This document shows, in pieces, positions 1 to 9,378 of a DNA stretch of 64,000 bases; the stretch's first letter is position 1, and the number at the start of each line of letters is the position of its first letter. Below the pieces are notes generated by a model. The model was given only the letters and a program-made list of their open reading frames with translations, did not search any database and had not been told where the DNA came from. Both the position numbers and the translations under genes were made by a program. The stretch lies in contig CAMYLY010000011.1 in NCBI GenBank assembly GCA_947259405.1, positions 62,001-126,000 of the forward strand. Reading direction: 5' to 3'. The DNA is from an uncultured Gemmatimonadales bacterium. GTDB taxonomy: Bacteria; Gemmatimonadota; Gemmatimonadetes; Gemmatimonadales; GWC2-71-9.

Positions 1-1
1 A

Positions 2-1057
2 AGCGTCAATCCTTCGTCGTTTCCACCGGAACGCAACCTCCTGTATCACAATCGAGGGGATGGCACCTTCCAGGAGGTCGCGGCCCCTGCCGGCGTGATG
101 AATGTCGAAGGACGCGGACTCGAAGCTGCATGGGCCGACTTCGATCGCGACGGGTGGCCCGATCTCTATGTCGCCAACGACGTGTCGGACAACGTACTGT
201 ACCGCAACTTGGGCAACGGCACGTTTGCGGATGTGAGTCACCAAGCCCGCGTTGCCGACTACCGTGGCGCAATGGGGATCGCTGTTGGGGACTGGGATGG
301 AGACACCGACTTGGACATGCTCGTCACCCATTGGATCGCGCAGGAGAACGCGCTCTACTCCAACAAGCTCCTGGAGCTACGGGAAAAGGAAGGCGGCAGC
401 AGCACCATCCAGTTCATGGACGAGGCAGATCGATTCGGGCTCGGCCAGATCGCGCTCGACTTCGTGGGATGGGGTACCGCATTCCTCGATTACGACAACG
501 ACGGCCGGCTGGACCTATTCGTGGTGAATGGCAGCACCTTCCAGCGGCGCGACGATCCCACCCAGCTCGTTCCAATGACGGACCAGCTCTTCTGGAACCG
601 GAACACCCAGGAGGGATTCTTCGATGTGTCGGTCGTCGCGGGTGAGTATTTCGGTGAGCAGTACGTGGGACGTGGCGCCGCTTTCGCCGATTTCGACAAC
701 GACGGCGACGTCGACGTATTCATCGTCAACAACGGTGGCCCGGGCGTACTCCTGCGCAACGACGCCGCGACGGCAGGGACGTGGCTGCAGGTACGCCTGC
801 AAGGACGATCATCAAATCGGGCAGCGATCGGGACACAGCTCCGCCTGGTAGCAGCCGGGACCGAACAGATCCGCGAGGTAGGAGCACAGAGCTCGTACCT
901 GAGTCAGAACGCACTTGTCCCGCACTTTGGGCTCGGTACGGCTTCACTCGTCGATACGCTCGAGGTCCGGTGGCATAGCGGCATCACGCAGACACTCGTG
1001 GGCGTCCAGCCGGCTCAGATTCTCACCGTCGTCGAACCAGAGGACCGCGAGCGGTGA
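2..1057 (+). CDS. FG-GAP/VCBS repeat protein with ASPIC/UnbV C-terminus (5' truncated)
   Basis: The reading frame is open to the left edge, so the start lies outside the window. About 350 residues are visible. Four or more FG-GAP/VCBS units carry acidic calcium-loop motifs such as DFDRDGWPDLYVAND, DYDNDGRLDLF and DFDNDGDVDVF. The last ~85 residues match the ASPIC/UnbV domain of CRTAC1-type proteins (IGTQLRL, SQN..PHFGLG, LEVRWHSG). The family is secreted or surface-exposed and predicted to form a calcium-binding beta-propeller; substrates are mostly unknown. The stop codon overlaps the start of the TPR lipoprotein gene (GTGA), so the two are probably translated together. This protein/TPR pairing is common in soil bacteria. 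Confidence 0.88.
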   Translation, partial: SVNPSSFPPERNLLYHNRGDGTFQEVAAPAGVMNVEGRGLEAAWADFDRDGWPDLYVANDVSDNVLYRNLGNGTFADVSHQARVADYRGAMGIAVGDWDGDTDLDMLVTHWIAQENALYSNKLLELREKEGGSSTIQFMDEADRFGLGQIALDFVGWGTAFLDYDNDGRLDLFVVNGSTFQRRDDPTQLVPMTDQLFWNRNTQEGFFDVSVVAGEYFGEQYVGRGAAFADFDNDGDVDVFIVNNGGPGVLLRNDAATAGTWLQVRLQGRSSNRAAIGTQLRLVAAGTEQIREVGAQSSYLSQNALVPHFGLGTASLVDTLEVRWHSGITQTLVGVQPAQILTVVEPEDRER

Positions 1058-1905
1058 CCCCAGCTCGACGTATGCTGTCGGCCCTGCCGGCTGTCGCATC
1101 GGTCATCCTCGTCGGCTGTGCCGAGGAACCGGTGTCACGCACGCCCGAGACCAGAGTGAGCGACACCGAGCGTCAACGCGTGCAACAATTCTGGGCCCAA
1201 TACCGCAGCGCAACGCAAGCGCGCATTCGGGGCGATGCCGACGCCGCCGCAGCCGGCTATCGCCAAGCCCTCACGCTCAATCCCGACCACCACGACGCGC
1301 TCTACTATCTGGGCAACATGGAGCTGGAGCGCGGGCAGTTCGCGGAAGCGCAGGCGGCCTGGCAGCATCTCCTGGACTTGGACTCCACGAGTTCGCGCGC
1401 GCACACCCAACTCGGGCGGGTCTATACGTGTTCGGATCGGGACACGATAGACGCGACGGCCGCGCAAGCAGCGTTTCACAAGGCGCTCGCAATCAATCAG
1501 GAAGAAACAGGTCCACTCATCCTCCTTGGGCAGGTCGCGATCGTCCTCGATAGTCTGACGCTTGCTCGGCGACACTTCGAAGACGTCCTCCTCACCAACG
1601 AACGAAGTGTTGCCGCCCATTATTTCTCGGGGTTCATCCACTGGACGGCCGACGACCGTGGACGAGCCCTCTCGTCATTCGAGGCGGCCATCGCAGCCGC
1701 CACGCCGCTTCAGGATACGACCGGTGTCCCTGGTGAGGGTGATACAAAACAAGGGATCACTCCGCTCGTCGCTGAATCGAACTACTGCCGCGGATTCGAA
1801 CAGCAATACGAGAACCTGGAGTCGGCAACGCATGACGACATGGCCGCGCGCTACCGCGCGACGGCGAATTGGGTCGACCACATGCGGGCCCGGGTGCACC
1901 GCTAG
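1054..1905 (+). CDS. TPR-repeat lipoprotein
   Basis: This 283-residue protein starts at the GTG that overlaps the previous stop by four bases. A signal peptide ends in a lipobox (VILVGC, Cys22), so it is probably an outer-membrane or periplasmic lipoprotein. Three to four tetratricopeptide repeats follow (AAAGYRQALTLNPDHHDALY, AEAQAAWQHLLDLD, AQAAFHKALAINQEE, ARRHFEDVLL), over residues ~45-215. TPRs bind proteins, and the partner is plausibly the upstream FG-GAP protein. No catalytic motif is visible. The C-terminal ~70 residues have no domain I recognise. Confidence 0.85.
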   Translation: MTPARRMLSALPAVASVILVGCAEEPVSRTPETRVSDTERQRVQQFWAQYRSATQARIRGDADAAAAGYRQALTLNPDHHDALYYLGNMELERGQFAEAQAAWQHLLDLDSTSSRAHTQLGRVYTCSDRDTIDATAAQAAFHKALAINQEETGPLILLGQVAIVLDSLTLARRHFEDVLLTNERSVAAHYFSGFIHWTADDRGRALSSFEAAIAAATPLQDTTGVPGEGDTKQGITPLVAESNYCRGFEQQYENLESATHDDMAARYRATANWVDHMRARVHR

Positions 1906-1979
1906 CGCTGCAACCCTTGCTGGACACCAGGTGTCCAATCCGTACTGTCACTAAGCGCCTCCCCAGATCGAGTCGTCGT

Positions 1980-3545
1980 ATGCGTTGCTTGCCTACTCCC
2001 CCGAGCCTACGGGCTGGTGTCGCCACCGCGTTCGCCCTCGCCGTTGCGGCTCCGCCGCTCGCCTCACAGGACCCTGCCCGTTCCAGTTCGCTGCCTGAGG
2101 GCCCGACCACGGATCGGGTCGTCGGACTCGTGGAGGCGCTCAGTAGCGGTTCGCGACCGGGCATCCGGGCCTTCATCGACACGCACTACACATCGAGCTA
2201 CTCCGGTTTCGGGTCAGCTCAGAACCTCGAGAATTACTGGGCAGCAGTCTACCAGGAGGTCGGGCCCCTTAGCGTCGAGGTCTTCGAGACCCTGACGTTG
2301 GGGCCCCGCCAGCTTCAGGTCTACTGGGCCCGGGGCCATCGGACCCGCAGCTGGATCGGCATTCGACTGGATGTGGACACCCTGCCTCCCTACCAGATCG
2401 AAGGCAACTCCGTACTTCGGGGTGCGCGTCCCCGCAGCGGGCCACGACCCGACCGGGCTGCCGCCGGGGCGGATCCGCTCGATGTCGAACGGCTTGCCGC
2501 GTACCTCGACGAGTGGCTGTCCGGCGCGGCGGATGAGGACCACTTCTCCGGTGCGGTCGCGCTCTGGCACGGCGGGCAACCCATCTACCTCAAGGGGTTC
2601 GGGTTAGCCGACCGTGAGCGGGCGATCCCGGTGAGTCCGGAGACACCATTCCGACTTGCCTCCGTGACCAAAATGTTCACCGGGGTCGCCATCGCACAGC
2701 TTGCGGAGCGTGGGCAGCTCTCATACGACGACCCGCTCTCGAAGTTCATTCCCGAGTATCCATCACACATTGCGGACCAAGTGACGGTCCACCACCTCCT
2801 GACCCACACCTCAGGCATCGAAATTGACGACGATCGTGATTTCAATGACGCCGTCCGCGTCTCGACGTCCATGGGAGAGCTACTCGAGGCACAGCTTCGA
2901 TTCATCAGGCGACTCAACCGGGGGAACTATGACGACTTCGCACCGCTGACCGAGTTCGACTACACGAACGAAGGGATCGATCTCCTCGGCATCATCGTCG
3001 AACGCGTGAGCGGATCCTCGTGGAGCACGTATCTGCAGGACCACGTGTTCGCGCCGGCCGGGATGACACGGACCGGACCTCACGTGCTCGAGCCGCCAGT
3101 CGAGCTAGCGGTGCCCTATACTAGCCGAGGCATCGGAGGCGGATGGTCCGGCGAAGGATTGCGCGCCGTCCCACCCGCGTCGATGGTTGGGTCGGGCAGG
3201 ATTCGACCAGCGGGATCGGGCTGGTCCACCGCCAGAGACATGGCGCGCTTCGTCCAAGCACTCCGCGACGGTACGTTGCTCAGTGCCGAGTCCTACAGCC
3301 TGATGACGACCCCACACATCGTGGCCGGACAAATCCCAGGCGAAGATCTGGCGTATGGGTATACGCTCAACGTCGACCGACGCAACGGGCTCACCGTGCT
3401 CGGTCACGGTGGCGGGGCGCCTGGAATCAACACGCATGTGCGGTGGTATCCGCAAGGAGATTGGATCGTGGTCGTCCTAGCGAATAGGGATCGCGGCGCG
3501 AATCACGTGTCCTGGCATATCGAGGAATTGATCGGTGCGCGATGA
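1980..3545 (+). CDS. serine hydrolase, beta-lactamase/PBP4 family (class C-like), secreted
   Basis: The frame stays open up to 1869, but the ATG at 1980 begins a clear signal peptide (VATAFALAVAAPPLASQ), so I take that start (521 residues). An N-terminal ~150-residue region (probable NTF2/DUF-like) precedes the catalytic domain, which begins near residue 170. The S-x-x-K motif is SVTK (Ser228, Lys231), the Y-x-N motif is YTN (328-330), and a late HGGG takes the place of KTG/HTG. Members of this family include D-aminopeptidases, esterases and D,D-peptidases; the substrate cannot be read from the sequence. It probably acts in the periplasm or outside the cell. Confidence 0.88.
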   Translation: MRCLPTPPSLRAGVATAFALAVAAPPLASQDPARSSSLPEGPTTDRVVGLVEALSSGSRPGIRAFIDTHYTSSYSGFGSAQNLENYWAAVYQEVGPLSVEVFETLTLGPRQLQVYWARGHRTRSWIGIRLDVDTLPPYQIEGNSVLRGARPRSGPRPDRAAAGADPLDVERLAAYLDEWLSGAADEDHFSGAVALWHGGQPIYLKGFGLADRERAIPVSPETPFRLASVTKMFTGVAIAQLAERGQLSYDDPLSKFIPEYPSHIADQVTVHHLLTHTSGIEIDDDRDFNDAVRVSTSMGELLEAQLRFIRRLNRGNYDDFAPLTEFDYTNEGIDLLGIIVERVSGSSWSTYLQDHVFAPAGMTRTGPHVLEPPVELAVPYTSRGIGGGWSGEGLRAVPPASMVGSGRIRPAGSGWSTARDMARFVQALRDGTLLSAESYSLMTTPHIVAGQIPGEDLAYGYTLNVDRRNGLTVLGHGGGAPGINTHVRWYPQGDWIVVVLANRDRGANHVSWHIEELIGAR

Positions 3546-3563
3546 AGCCACCACGCCTGGCCA

Positions 3564-4862
3564 CTACGGCGATGGCCCGCGTGCCTGTTCTGATCCGCGA
3601 TTCTCACACTCGCCTTCGGTCATCGGCCCCGGACGTTCGGTCACACGTAGTCGATACGACCCCGACTCATCGGGGAGCGCCGTGTTGACGACGATACGAT
3701 AGGTCCCATCCGCGGCGGCTGTGACCGTCACGCGTGCATTGCAGCGACCCCCGCCGTCGTCATCCCGAAGGAGTTCACCGGTCGGCGTTAACACGAAGAG
3801 AAAAGCGTCAAAGTCGTCAGAGAGGAGATCAACCGTGACAGAAGGTGCATCGCGCAGCACCAGATCCCATGCCTGCGCGTAGGTCCCGTCGGCTCCCACG
3901 CTGTCGCGGGCGGTGAGCGTTCCGCTGTGCTCCCGGTCCATCATCAGTTGACGACCATCGGTGGCCAACGCCTTGAGCCACGTGTCGACCCCGGTGTTAC
4001 AGGGTCCCTCCACCTGCGGGAGCGGCTCCTGGCCCGCCCGAAGAAGGAACCGCCCGGTGGATTCCGCCAGCACGCTATTCGCGACGATCGTATAGTCTCC
4101 CGGCGGTAGCTCCTCCATCATCACCCGGGCGTTACAGGCGCCGGCCCCGTCGTCGTCGAAGACCGGCTCGACACCTTCACCCGGAAGCAGAATGAGGAAC
4201 GAGTCGAAGTCTTCCGAGATCATGTCGACGTAGACCGGCCCACCCTGCGGGAGTCGAAGCGTCCACGCCTGCATGAACGTCCCATCCCAGCTCACACTGT
4301 CCGCTGATATGAGTGATCCAGAAGCCTCGGTCCCCACCGACACCAAGCGACCTTCCATCGGCAACGAACGGAGCCACGCCACCTGTTCAGCGGTGAATGC
4401 GGGAGCCGCAGTACAATCCCCCTCCGTCGTGGGGCCCGGCTGTTCCGTCACACGGATGCGATACGAACCCACGCCACCCTGCCGCACGGTGTTCGCGGCA
4501 ACCCGGAAGCTCCCGCTCTGCTCGGCAACGAGCTGGATGCGGGCATCGCACGCACCCGCGCCGTCATCATCTACGAGGACTTCGGTGAATCCAGGACCGC
4601 CGATAATCAGGAAGGCGTCGAAGTCGTCCGACAAGAGGTCGACGGTCACGCGTTCGCCTTCCTGCAGCGCGAGCACCCACACTTGGATGAAGGTCCCATC
4701 CACCCATTCGGCGTCCTGAATGGTCAGTGCCGCGGTCACCTCCGCCCCAACCCGTAACTCGCGACCTGCCGTATCGAGTCGACGGAGTTCCGCCAACTCC
4801 TGCGCGGAGAGGGCGGAGGCTAACATCGCCTCAATCGTCATCAAGGTCGCGAGCGTCTTCAC
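3564..4862 (-). CDS. secreted protein with three tandem PPC-like beta-domains
   Basis: This 432-residue protein has a short signal peptide (LATLMTIEAMLASALSAQ). The rest is three repeats of about 125 residues. Each contains a 'DGTF/Y.Q.W.L' strand, a 'VD(L/M).S(D/E)DFD(A/S)FL' strand, a 'DDDG.G.C(D/N)AR' acidic loop with one Cys, a 'Y.(I/V).N' strand and an end of the type P..EG.C. This is the plan of the bacterial pre-peptidase C-terminal (PPC) domain, normally an accessory to secreted peptidases. Here no peptidase domain is attached. It is convergent with the serine hydrolase gene, only 18 bases away. Function unknown; a surface or adhesion role is only a guess. Confidence 0.8.
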   Translation of the reverse strand: MKTLATLMTIEAMLASALSAQELAELRRLDTAGRELRVGAEVTAALTIQDAEWVDGTFIQVWVLALQEGERVTVDLLSDDFDAFLIIGGPGFTEVLVDDDGAGACDARIQLVAEQSGSFRVAANTVRQGGVGSYRIRVTEQPGPTTEGDCTAAPAFTAEQVAWLRSLPMEGRLVSVGTEASGSLISADSVSWDGTFMQAWTLRLPQGGPVYVDMISEDFDSFLILLPGEGVEPVFDDDGAGACNARVMMEELPPGDYTIVANSVLAESTGRFLLRAGQEPLPQVEGPCNTGVDTWLKALATDGRQLMMDREHSGTLTARDSVGADGTYAQAWDLVLRDAPSVTVDLLSDDFDAFLFVLTPTGELLRDDDGGGRCNARVTVTAAADGTYRIVVNTALPDESGSYRLRVTERPGPMTEGECENRGSEQARGPSP

Positions 4863-4960
4863 GCTAATCCCCCGTCGGAAGCACGGCAGCTCTCTCCTAA
4901 GCTCACCCCGGACAGTGAGGGAGGCAACCCACCGGAACCCGAATTAGCTTAGTGCTCGCC

Positions 4961-5695
4961 ATGATGACACCGTTTTGGACTGTCGCCACCCTTTGGGTAG
5001 GGCTCCTCGCCGCACCCGACGAGGTCCTCGTGGCCGTGGCAGCCAACTTTGCGAGCACCGCGGAGTCCCTCGCAGAGCGTTTCGGCCACGACGGCGCGTG
5101 CGTCGTTCGTATTACGTCGGCATCGACCGGGACTCTATACGCCCAGATACGCAACGGTGCGCCCTTCGATGTCCTCATGGCAGCCGACACACTGCGACCC
5201 GCACTCCTCGAGACCGAAGGCTGGGCGGTACGAGGCTCACGTTTCACGTACGCGGTCGGCCGACTGGCGCTCTGGGCGCCAGGCACCAACGATCCAGTGG
5301 CCTTCCTCCGCGGCGGTGAGTATCGGCACCTCGCGGTCGCCACGCCCTCCACCGCCCCGTACGGCGCCGCCGCCTATCAGGTGCTTGAACGACTCTCGCT
5401 CCTCGATGCGATCTCATCCAGGATGGCACGCGGTCAGAACGTCATCCAGGCGTATCAGTTTGTCGCCTCCGGCAACGCCGAACTCGGGTTTGTTTCGCTG
5501 GCCCAGGTGATGGACGCTCCCCAACGGGAGGTCTGGGTGGTGGATGCCGACCTCTACGAACCAATCCACCAGCAGGCCGTGCTGCTTAGGCGTGTCCCCG
5601 CGCACCCGTGCGCATCGGCGTTCGTCGCTTTTCTCCGGACCGCGCCCGCCACAGCGATCATCGAGGGCCGGGGGTACATCGTGGAGGCTCGATGA
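4961..5695 (+). CDS. modA: molybdate ABC transporter, periplasmic substrate-binding protein
   Basis: About 244 residues from the ATG at 4961; a GTG at 4952 in the same frame is an alternative. A short signal peptide is followed by the ModA core: VAVAANF near the mature N-terminus, SASTGTLYAQI.NGAPFDVLMAAD, and later GNAELGFVSLAQV. It captures molybdate or tungstate in the periplasm and delivers it to ModB. Its stop overlaps the modB start by four bases (ATGA). No ModE regulator gene is adjacent. Confidence 0.93.
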   Translation: MMTPFWTVATLWVGLLAAPDEVLVAVAANFASTAESLAERFGHDGACVVRITSASTGTLYAQIRNGAPFDVLMAADTLRPALLETEGWAVRGSRFTYAVGRLALWAPGTNDPVAFLRGGEYRHLAVATPSTAPYGAAAYQVLERLSLLDAISSRMARGQNVIQAYQFVASGNAELGFVSLAQVMDAPQREVWVVDADLYEPIHQQAVLLRRVPAHPCASAFVAFLRTAPATAIIEGRGYIVEAR

Positions 5696-6360
5696 TCGTC
5701 GACCTCGCACCCGTGTGGTTGTCCCTCAAACTTGCGACCGTCACGACGGTGCTGCTGCTCGGCATTGGCACGCCCGTAGGTTGGTGGCTCGCGCGAAGCA
5801 CATCGCGATGGAAACCGCTGATAGAGGCATTGGTGGCGCTTCCGCTCGTCCTCCCGCCCACGGTATTGGGCTTCTACCTCCTGTCTGCATTGGGACCCAG
5901 TGGGCTGGTCGGGAGCCTCTGGTCGGCCGTCGGCGGATTTCCATTGGTGTTCACGTTCACCGGCCTGGTGATCGGGTCGGTGATCTTCTCACTGCCTTTC
6001 GCCATTCAACCCATTCAGACGGCGTTCGAGTCGATCGGTCCGCGACCACTCGAGGTGGCCGCCACACTCCGGGCACGACCGCTCGACCGATTCGCCACCG
6101 TCGCGCTGCCGCTGGCGCGGCGAGGGTACATCACCGCCGCCACCCTCGCCTTTGCTCACACGATCGGCGAGTTTGGCGTCGTCCTCATGATCGGTGGGAA
6201 CATTGCTGGCCGGACCGAAGTCCTTTCCATCGCGGTCTACAACGCCGTGGAACGGCTGGATTACGTGCAGGCACACCTTCTCGCCGCCGGCATGTTGGGA
6301 TTCGCGTTTCTCGTCTTGGTGTTCGTGTTCGTGATCAATCGCCGCTGGCATCTTCGATGA
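5692..6360 (+). CDS. modB: molybdate ABC transporter permease
   Basis: I start at the ATG at 5692, inside the modA stop (ATGA); the frame is open further upstream but that part shadows modA. The 222 residues have about five transmembrane helices and the inner-membrane permease signature EVAATLRARPLDRFATVALPLA, including the EAA-type loop that docks on the ATPase. It forms the membrane channel for molybdate uptake with ModC. Its stop overlaps the modC start. Confidence 0.93.
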   Translation: MIVDLAPVWLSLKLATVTTVLLLGIGTPVGWWLARSTSRWKPLIEALVALPLVLPPTVLGFYLLSALGPSGLVGSLWSAVGGFPLVFTFTGLVIGSVIFSLPFAIQPIQTAFESIGPRPLEVAATLRARPLDRFATVALPLARRGYITAATLAFAHTIGEFGVVLMIGGNIAGRTEVLSIAVYNAVERLDYVQAHLLAAGMLGFAFLVLVFVFVINRRWHLR

Positions 6361-7430
6361 CGGCCCTGGCTGCACGTTTCCGGTTCGCCCGCGATGGGTT
6401 TACGCTCGATGTCGATCTCGACCTTCCCAGCGGAGTGACCGGGATTCTCGGGCCGTCCGGGGCGGGTAAGACGACCCTCTTGCGGTTAGTGGCCGGCCTG
6501 GAGCGCTGCAGGGACGGCGATGTACAGCTCGGCGAGCGCGTGTGGCAAAGGCGCGGCGAACGGCAATTCACGCCGACACACGATCGCGGCATCGGTTTCG
6601 TCTTCCAAGAACCCAGCCTGTTTCCGCATCTCGACGTACGACGCAATCTCGCATATGGGTGGAAGCGAACGCCGGTCGACGCACGCCACCTCGCGTTCGA
6701 CGATGCCGTGGACCTGCTGGATCTGGCCAACCTCATGGACCGTGGGGCGGACAGGCTGTCCGGCGGCGAGCGGCAGCGTGTCGCGATCGCGCGCGCACTG
6801 CTGGCAGGTCCGGAGTTGCTATGCTTCGACGAACCCCTGGCCAACGTGGATCCCGAGCAGCGTCACGACGTGCTCGGTTTCCTGGAACGTGTGCCGTCGG
6901 AAGTCGCCGTGCCCCTCATCTATGTCAGTCACAATCGAGAGGAAGTCACCCGATTGGCGGACTTTCTCGTGCTCCTTCGTGATGGTCGGGTCGAAGCCTC
7001 CGGACCAGTCGCATCCGCCCTCACGGATCTCGACACTCCGCTCGCACACGCCGGTGACGCCGGTGTCGTGCTGGTGGGTAGGATCGAAGCCCACGACGAC
7101 GGTGACGGGCTCTCCACCCTGGTGGTGGGTGATCGCCAGCTCCTCGTGTCGCGGATCGATCGATCGATTGGGGAGTCCGTTCGCGTCCGTGTGGCAGCTC
7201 GCGATGTCAGCATCGCACTCGAGCGTGCGGCATCGACCAGCATCCTGAACATCCTAGACGCCACGGTCAGCAAGGTGGCGCCCACGGCAAGCGGGCAGGT
7301 GACCGTGCAGCTTCAGATCGGTCGCGAGACCATTCTGGCCCGTATTACGAAGCGGTCCGTCATCCGCCTGGGACTCGTACCGGGCAGGAAGGTCTACGCA
7401 CAGATCAAGGGCGTAGCGGTCGTCAGATAG
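6357..7430 (+). CDS. modC: molybdate ABC transporter ATP-binding protein
   Basis: The ATG at 6357 overlaps the modB stop, giving 357 residues; the open frame upstream to 5544 is only a shadow of modA/modB. It has a Walker A (GPSGAGKTT), Q-loop (FVFQEP), ABC signature (LSGGERQRVAIARAL) and Walker B (LLCFDEP) followed by ANVD and an H-loop (VSHNREE). The last ~70 residues form a MoBe/TOBE domain (SILNILDATV...GRETILARIT), which binds molybdate and sets substrate specificity. It energises ModAB. The operon ends here. Confidence 0.94.
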   Translation: MTALAARFRFARDGFTLDVDLDLPSGVTGILGPSGAGKTTLLRLVAGLERCRDGDVQLGERVWQRRGERQFTPTHDRGIGFVFQEPSLFPHLDVRRNLAYGWKRTPVDARHLAFDDAVDLLDLANLMDRGADRLSGGERQRVAIARALLAGPELLCFDEPLANVDPEQRHDVLGFLERVPSEVAVPLIYVSHNREEVTRLADFLVLLRDGRVEASGPVASALTDLDTPLAHAGDAGVVLVGRIEAHDDGDGLSTLVVGDRQLLVSRIDRSIGESVRVRVAARDVSIALERAASTSILNILDATVSKVAPTASGQVTVQLQIGRETILARITKRSVIRLGLVPGRKVYAQIKGVAVVR

Positions 7431-7455
7431 TCAACGATTGGGAGAAACCTAGCCT

Positions 7456-8541
7456 CTACGCGGTTCCCTGTCTCCGGATCTTGACCACACCCCAGGTCAC
7501 GATGGGCACCACGTACAACACGATGAACGCCCATGTGAGCGTACCGTAGCCCCTGGCAATCAGGTCCATGAGACCAAGGGGCGCGAGACTGGTGGCGATC
7601 ACCAAGAACCCGATGCCCACGCCGGCGCGCGTCCATTGCGGAAGTCGTCCTCCTCGCTCGCGCGCCAAGCCATCGATCCGCTCGTTGAGCGCGTGAATCA
7701 GCCCAGCCCCACTCTCGATGAGCGTCCCGAATAGCATGACTTGAAACGCGATCTGGAATCCACGCGAGCCGAGCATCTCGAGCAGGTAGTTCACCGGCAC
7801 CGGCCGATCGAGCACCTCCGGGTACACGCCGGCCATCGCGACGTACATGAGTGCCGCCGGAATCATCGCGATCGGGCCCGTAACGGCGCCGGCGATCACT
7901 GCGTCGCGTCGACTTTCGAGATGGCGCACAACGAACAGCGCCATCGTAGCAACCACGACGTTGTACCCGGCATAGGCCATCCCGTCCACAAACCACCCCC
8001 CACGGACCGTACCGGCGCCAAAGGTCGCGCGGATCCCTGGCGCAAACTCGACGAAAGCCCACACAAAGAGCACGACATACACGCCGTAGAGGACGAACGA
8101 CCACACTGTGAGTACGCGCTCGATGGTCGCGCTGCCTTTGAACACGAGGAACGCGACGGCCAGCATGATCCCCAACACGCCGAGCACAAACGGTAGGCCA
8201 AAGGTTTCTTCCAGAATCGAGCCGGCCGCCGCGCCGATGACCGCGCCAATGATCGCAAGCAGCAGGACAAAGCACACTTCGAACAGCACCCACACCGGCC
8301 CAAGCAGTTCCTTGAAGAGATGCCGGTAGTCATAGGTGCGGAACGCGCGGGCGAATTCGTAGGTCGCCGCCGTGACCACACTGAACACCAGCATGGACAC
8401 CACCATAGCCAACAGGCCAGTGATGGGTCCCTTCATGAGAAAGAATTCCACGATTTCGCGACCCGTACCGTACCCACCGGCAATGACGATGGATTGAAAG
8501 ACCAGGCCCGGAAGGAGGAACCGTCTAAACCAGGAGGTCAT
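7456..8541 (-). CDS. YkvI-like integral membrane protein (APC/LeuT-fold transporter relative)
   Basis: This 361-residue protein is almost entirely hydrophobic, with about ten helices. Near the N-terminus it has the unwound-helix motif GGYGTGREIVEFF, which resembles helix 1 of LeuT-fold transporters and matches the uncharacterised YkvI family. The substrate is unknown. It is convergent with modC (25 bases) and I see no operon partner. The start lies 4 bases from a GTGAGCGGTGAG repeat, and no convincing Shine-Dalgarno precedes it. Confidence 0.78.
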   Translation of the reverse strand: MTSWFRRFLLPGLVFQSIVIAGGYGTGREIVEFFLMKGPITGLLAMVVSMLVFSVVTAATYEFARAFRTYDYRHLFKELLGPVWVLFEVCFVLLLAIIGAVIGAAAGSILEETFGLPFVLGVLGIMLAVAFLVFKGSATIERVLTVWSFVLYGVYVVLFVWAFVEFAPGIRATFGAGTVRGGWFVDGMAYAGYNVVVATMALFVVRHLESRRDAVIAGAVTGPIAMIPAALMYVAMAGVYPEVLDRPVPVNYLLEMLGSRGFQIAFQVMLFGTLIESGAGLIHALNERIDGLARERGGRLPQWTRAGVGIGFLVIATSLAPLGLMDLIARGYGTLTWAFIVLYVVPIVTWGVVKIRRQGTA

Positions 8542-8679
8542 AGGGGTGAGCGGTGAGTAGTCGGTAGTGAGCTGTTCGCTTGAGACGGATAAGATAGTGG
8601 GCGGACTTCTCAGGGGTAGAGATGGCTCCCCCGCGCCTCATCGACTCTGTATTTTCAAGAATCCTCTTTCCCACGAACC

Positions 8680-9378
8680 ATGCGCGTTCTTGTCGGCACC
8701 AGCGGCTACCAGTACAAAGAATGGAGAGGCACATTCTATCCTGACCAGATGGCGACGGATAAGATGCTCGCGTACTACGCTGGTGTCTTTCCGACGTGTG
8801 AGATCAACAACACATTCTATCGCAACCCGCGCGAGAATGTGGTGCGGAATTGGGCAGCCCAGGTGCCTGCCGAGTTTCAATTCGTTCTCAAGGCATCCCG
8901 ACGCATCACGCACATCCACCGGCTCAAGAACGCTGACGAGCCGCTCAAATGGTATCTCGAGGCGTGCTCGCACCTCGAGGCCAAGCGAGGCCCTTCCCTC
9001 TTTCAACTCCCGCCGAATATGAAAAAGGACGTGGACCGACTTGCGATCTTTCTCCAACTCTTGCCACATGGGTGGCGTGCCGCATTCGAGTTCCGACACG
9101 AGTCGTGGTTCGATGACGAGGTGTACGATGTGTTGCGATCGGGGAAGTGCGCGCTGTGCATCGCCGACACTGACGAAGACGATGCGCCGAGGGTCGCAAC
9201 AGCGGACTGGGGGTATCTGCGCCTACGGGGACAAGCCTACCAGGAGCACGATCTGCGGGAATGGTCCGACTGGGTGTCCGCACAAGCATGGGACGATGCG
9301 TTTGTGTTCTTCAAGCATGAGGAAGGCGGATCGGGCCCCGCCTTCGGCAGGCAATTCATGCAGCTTGCAGGCGGGTAG
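8680..9378 (+). CDS. DUF72 (YecE-like) protein
   Basis: The 232 residues begin RVLVGTSGYQYKEWRG.FYP, the hallmark of DUF72, followed by YY...F.T.EIN.TFYR and a TIM-barrel-like pattern (AFEFRHESWFDDEVYDVL, GYLRLRG). The biochemical role of the family is not established. The protein is complete at about the usual length (230-260). Its stop codon (TAG) directly abuts the stop of the convergent EVE gene, so the two 3' ends share no spacer. Confidence 0.9.
   Translation: MRVLVGTSGYQYKEWRGTFYPDQMATDKMLAYYAGVFPTCEINNTFYRNPRENVVRNWAAQVPAEFQFVLKASRRITHIHRLKNADEPLKWYLEACSHLEAKRGPSLFQLPPNMKKDVDRLAIFLQLLPHGWRAAFEFRHESWFDDEVYDVLRSGKCALCIADTDEDDAPRVATADWGYLRLRGQAYQEHDLREWSDWVSAQAWDDAFVFFKHEEGGSGPAFGRQFMQLAGG

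Noticed and set aside
4863-4951. Possible ModE or molybdenum-cofactor control site ahead of modA
   Set aside because: Only short scattered inverted repeats (GCTAAT/ATTAGC, CTAAGCT/AGCTTAG) are seen; they do not match the ModE palindrome or a known riboswitch core.
5544-6356. In-frame extension before modC
   Set aside because: It covers the end of modA and all of modB in another frame and has low-complexity Arg/His content; the start at 6357 fits the ATGA overlap.
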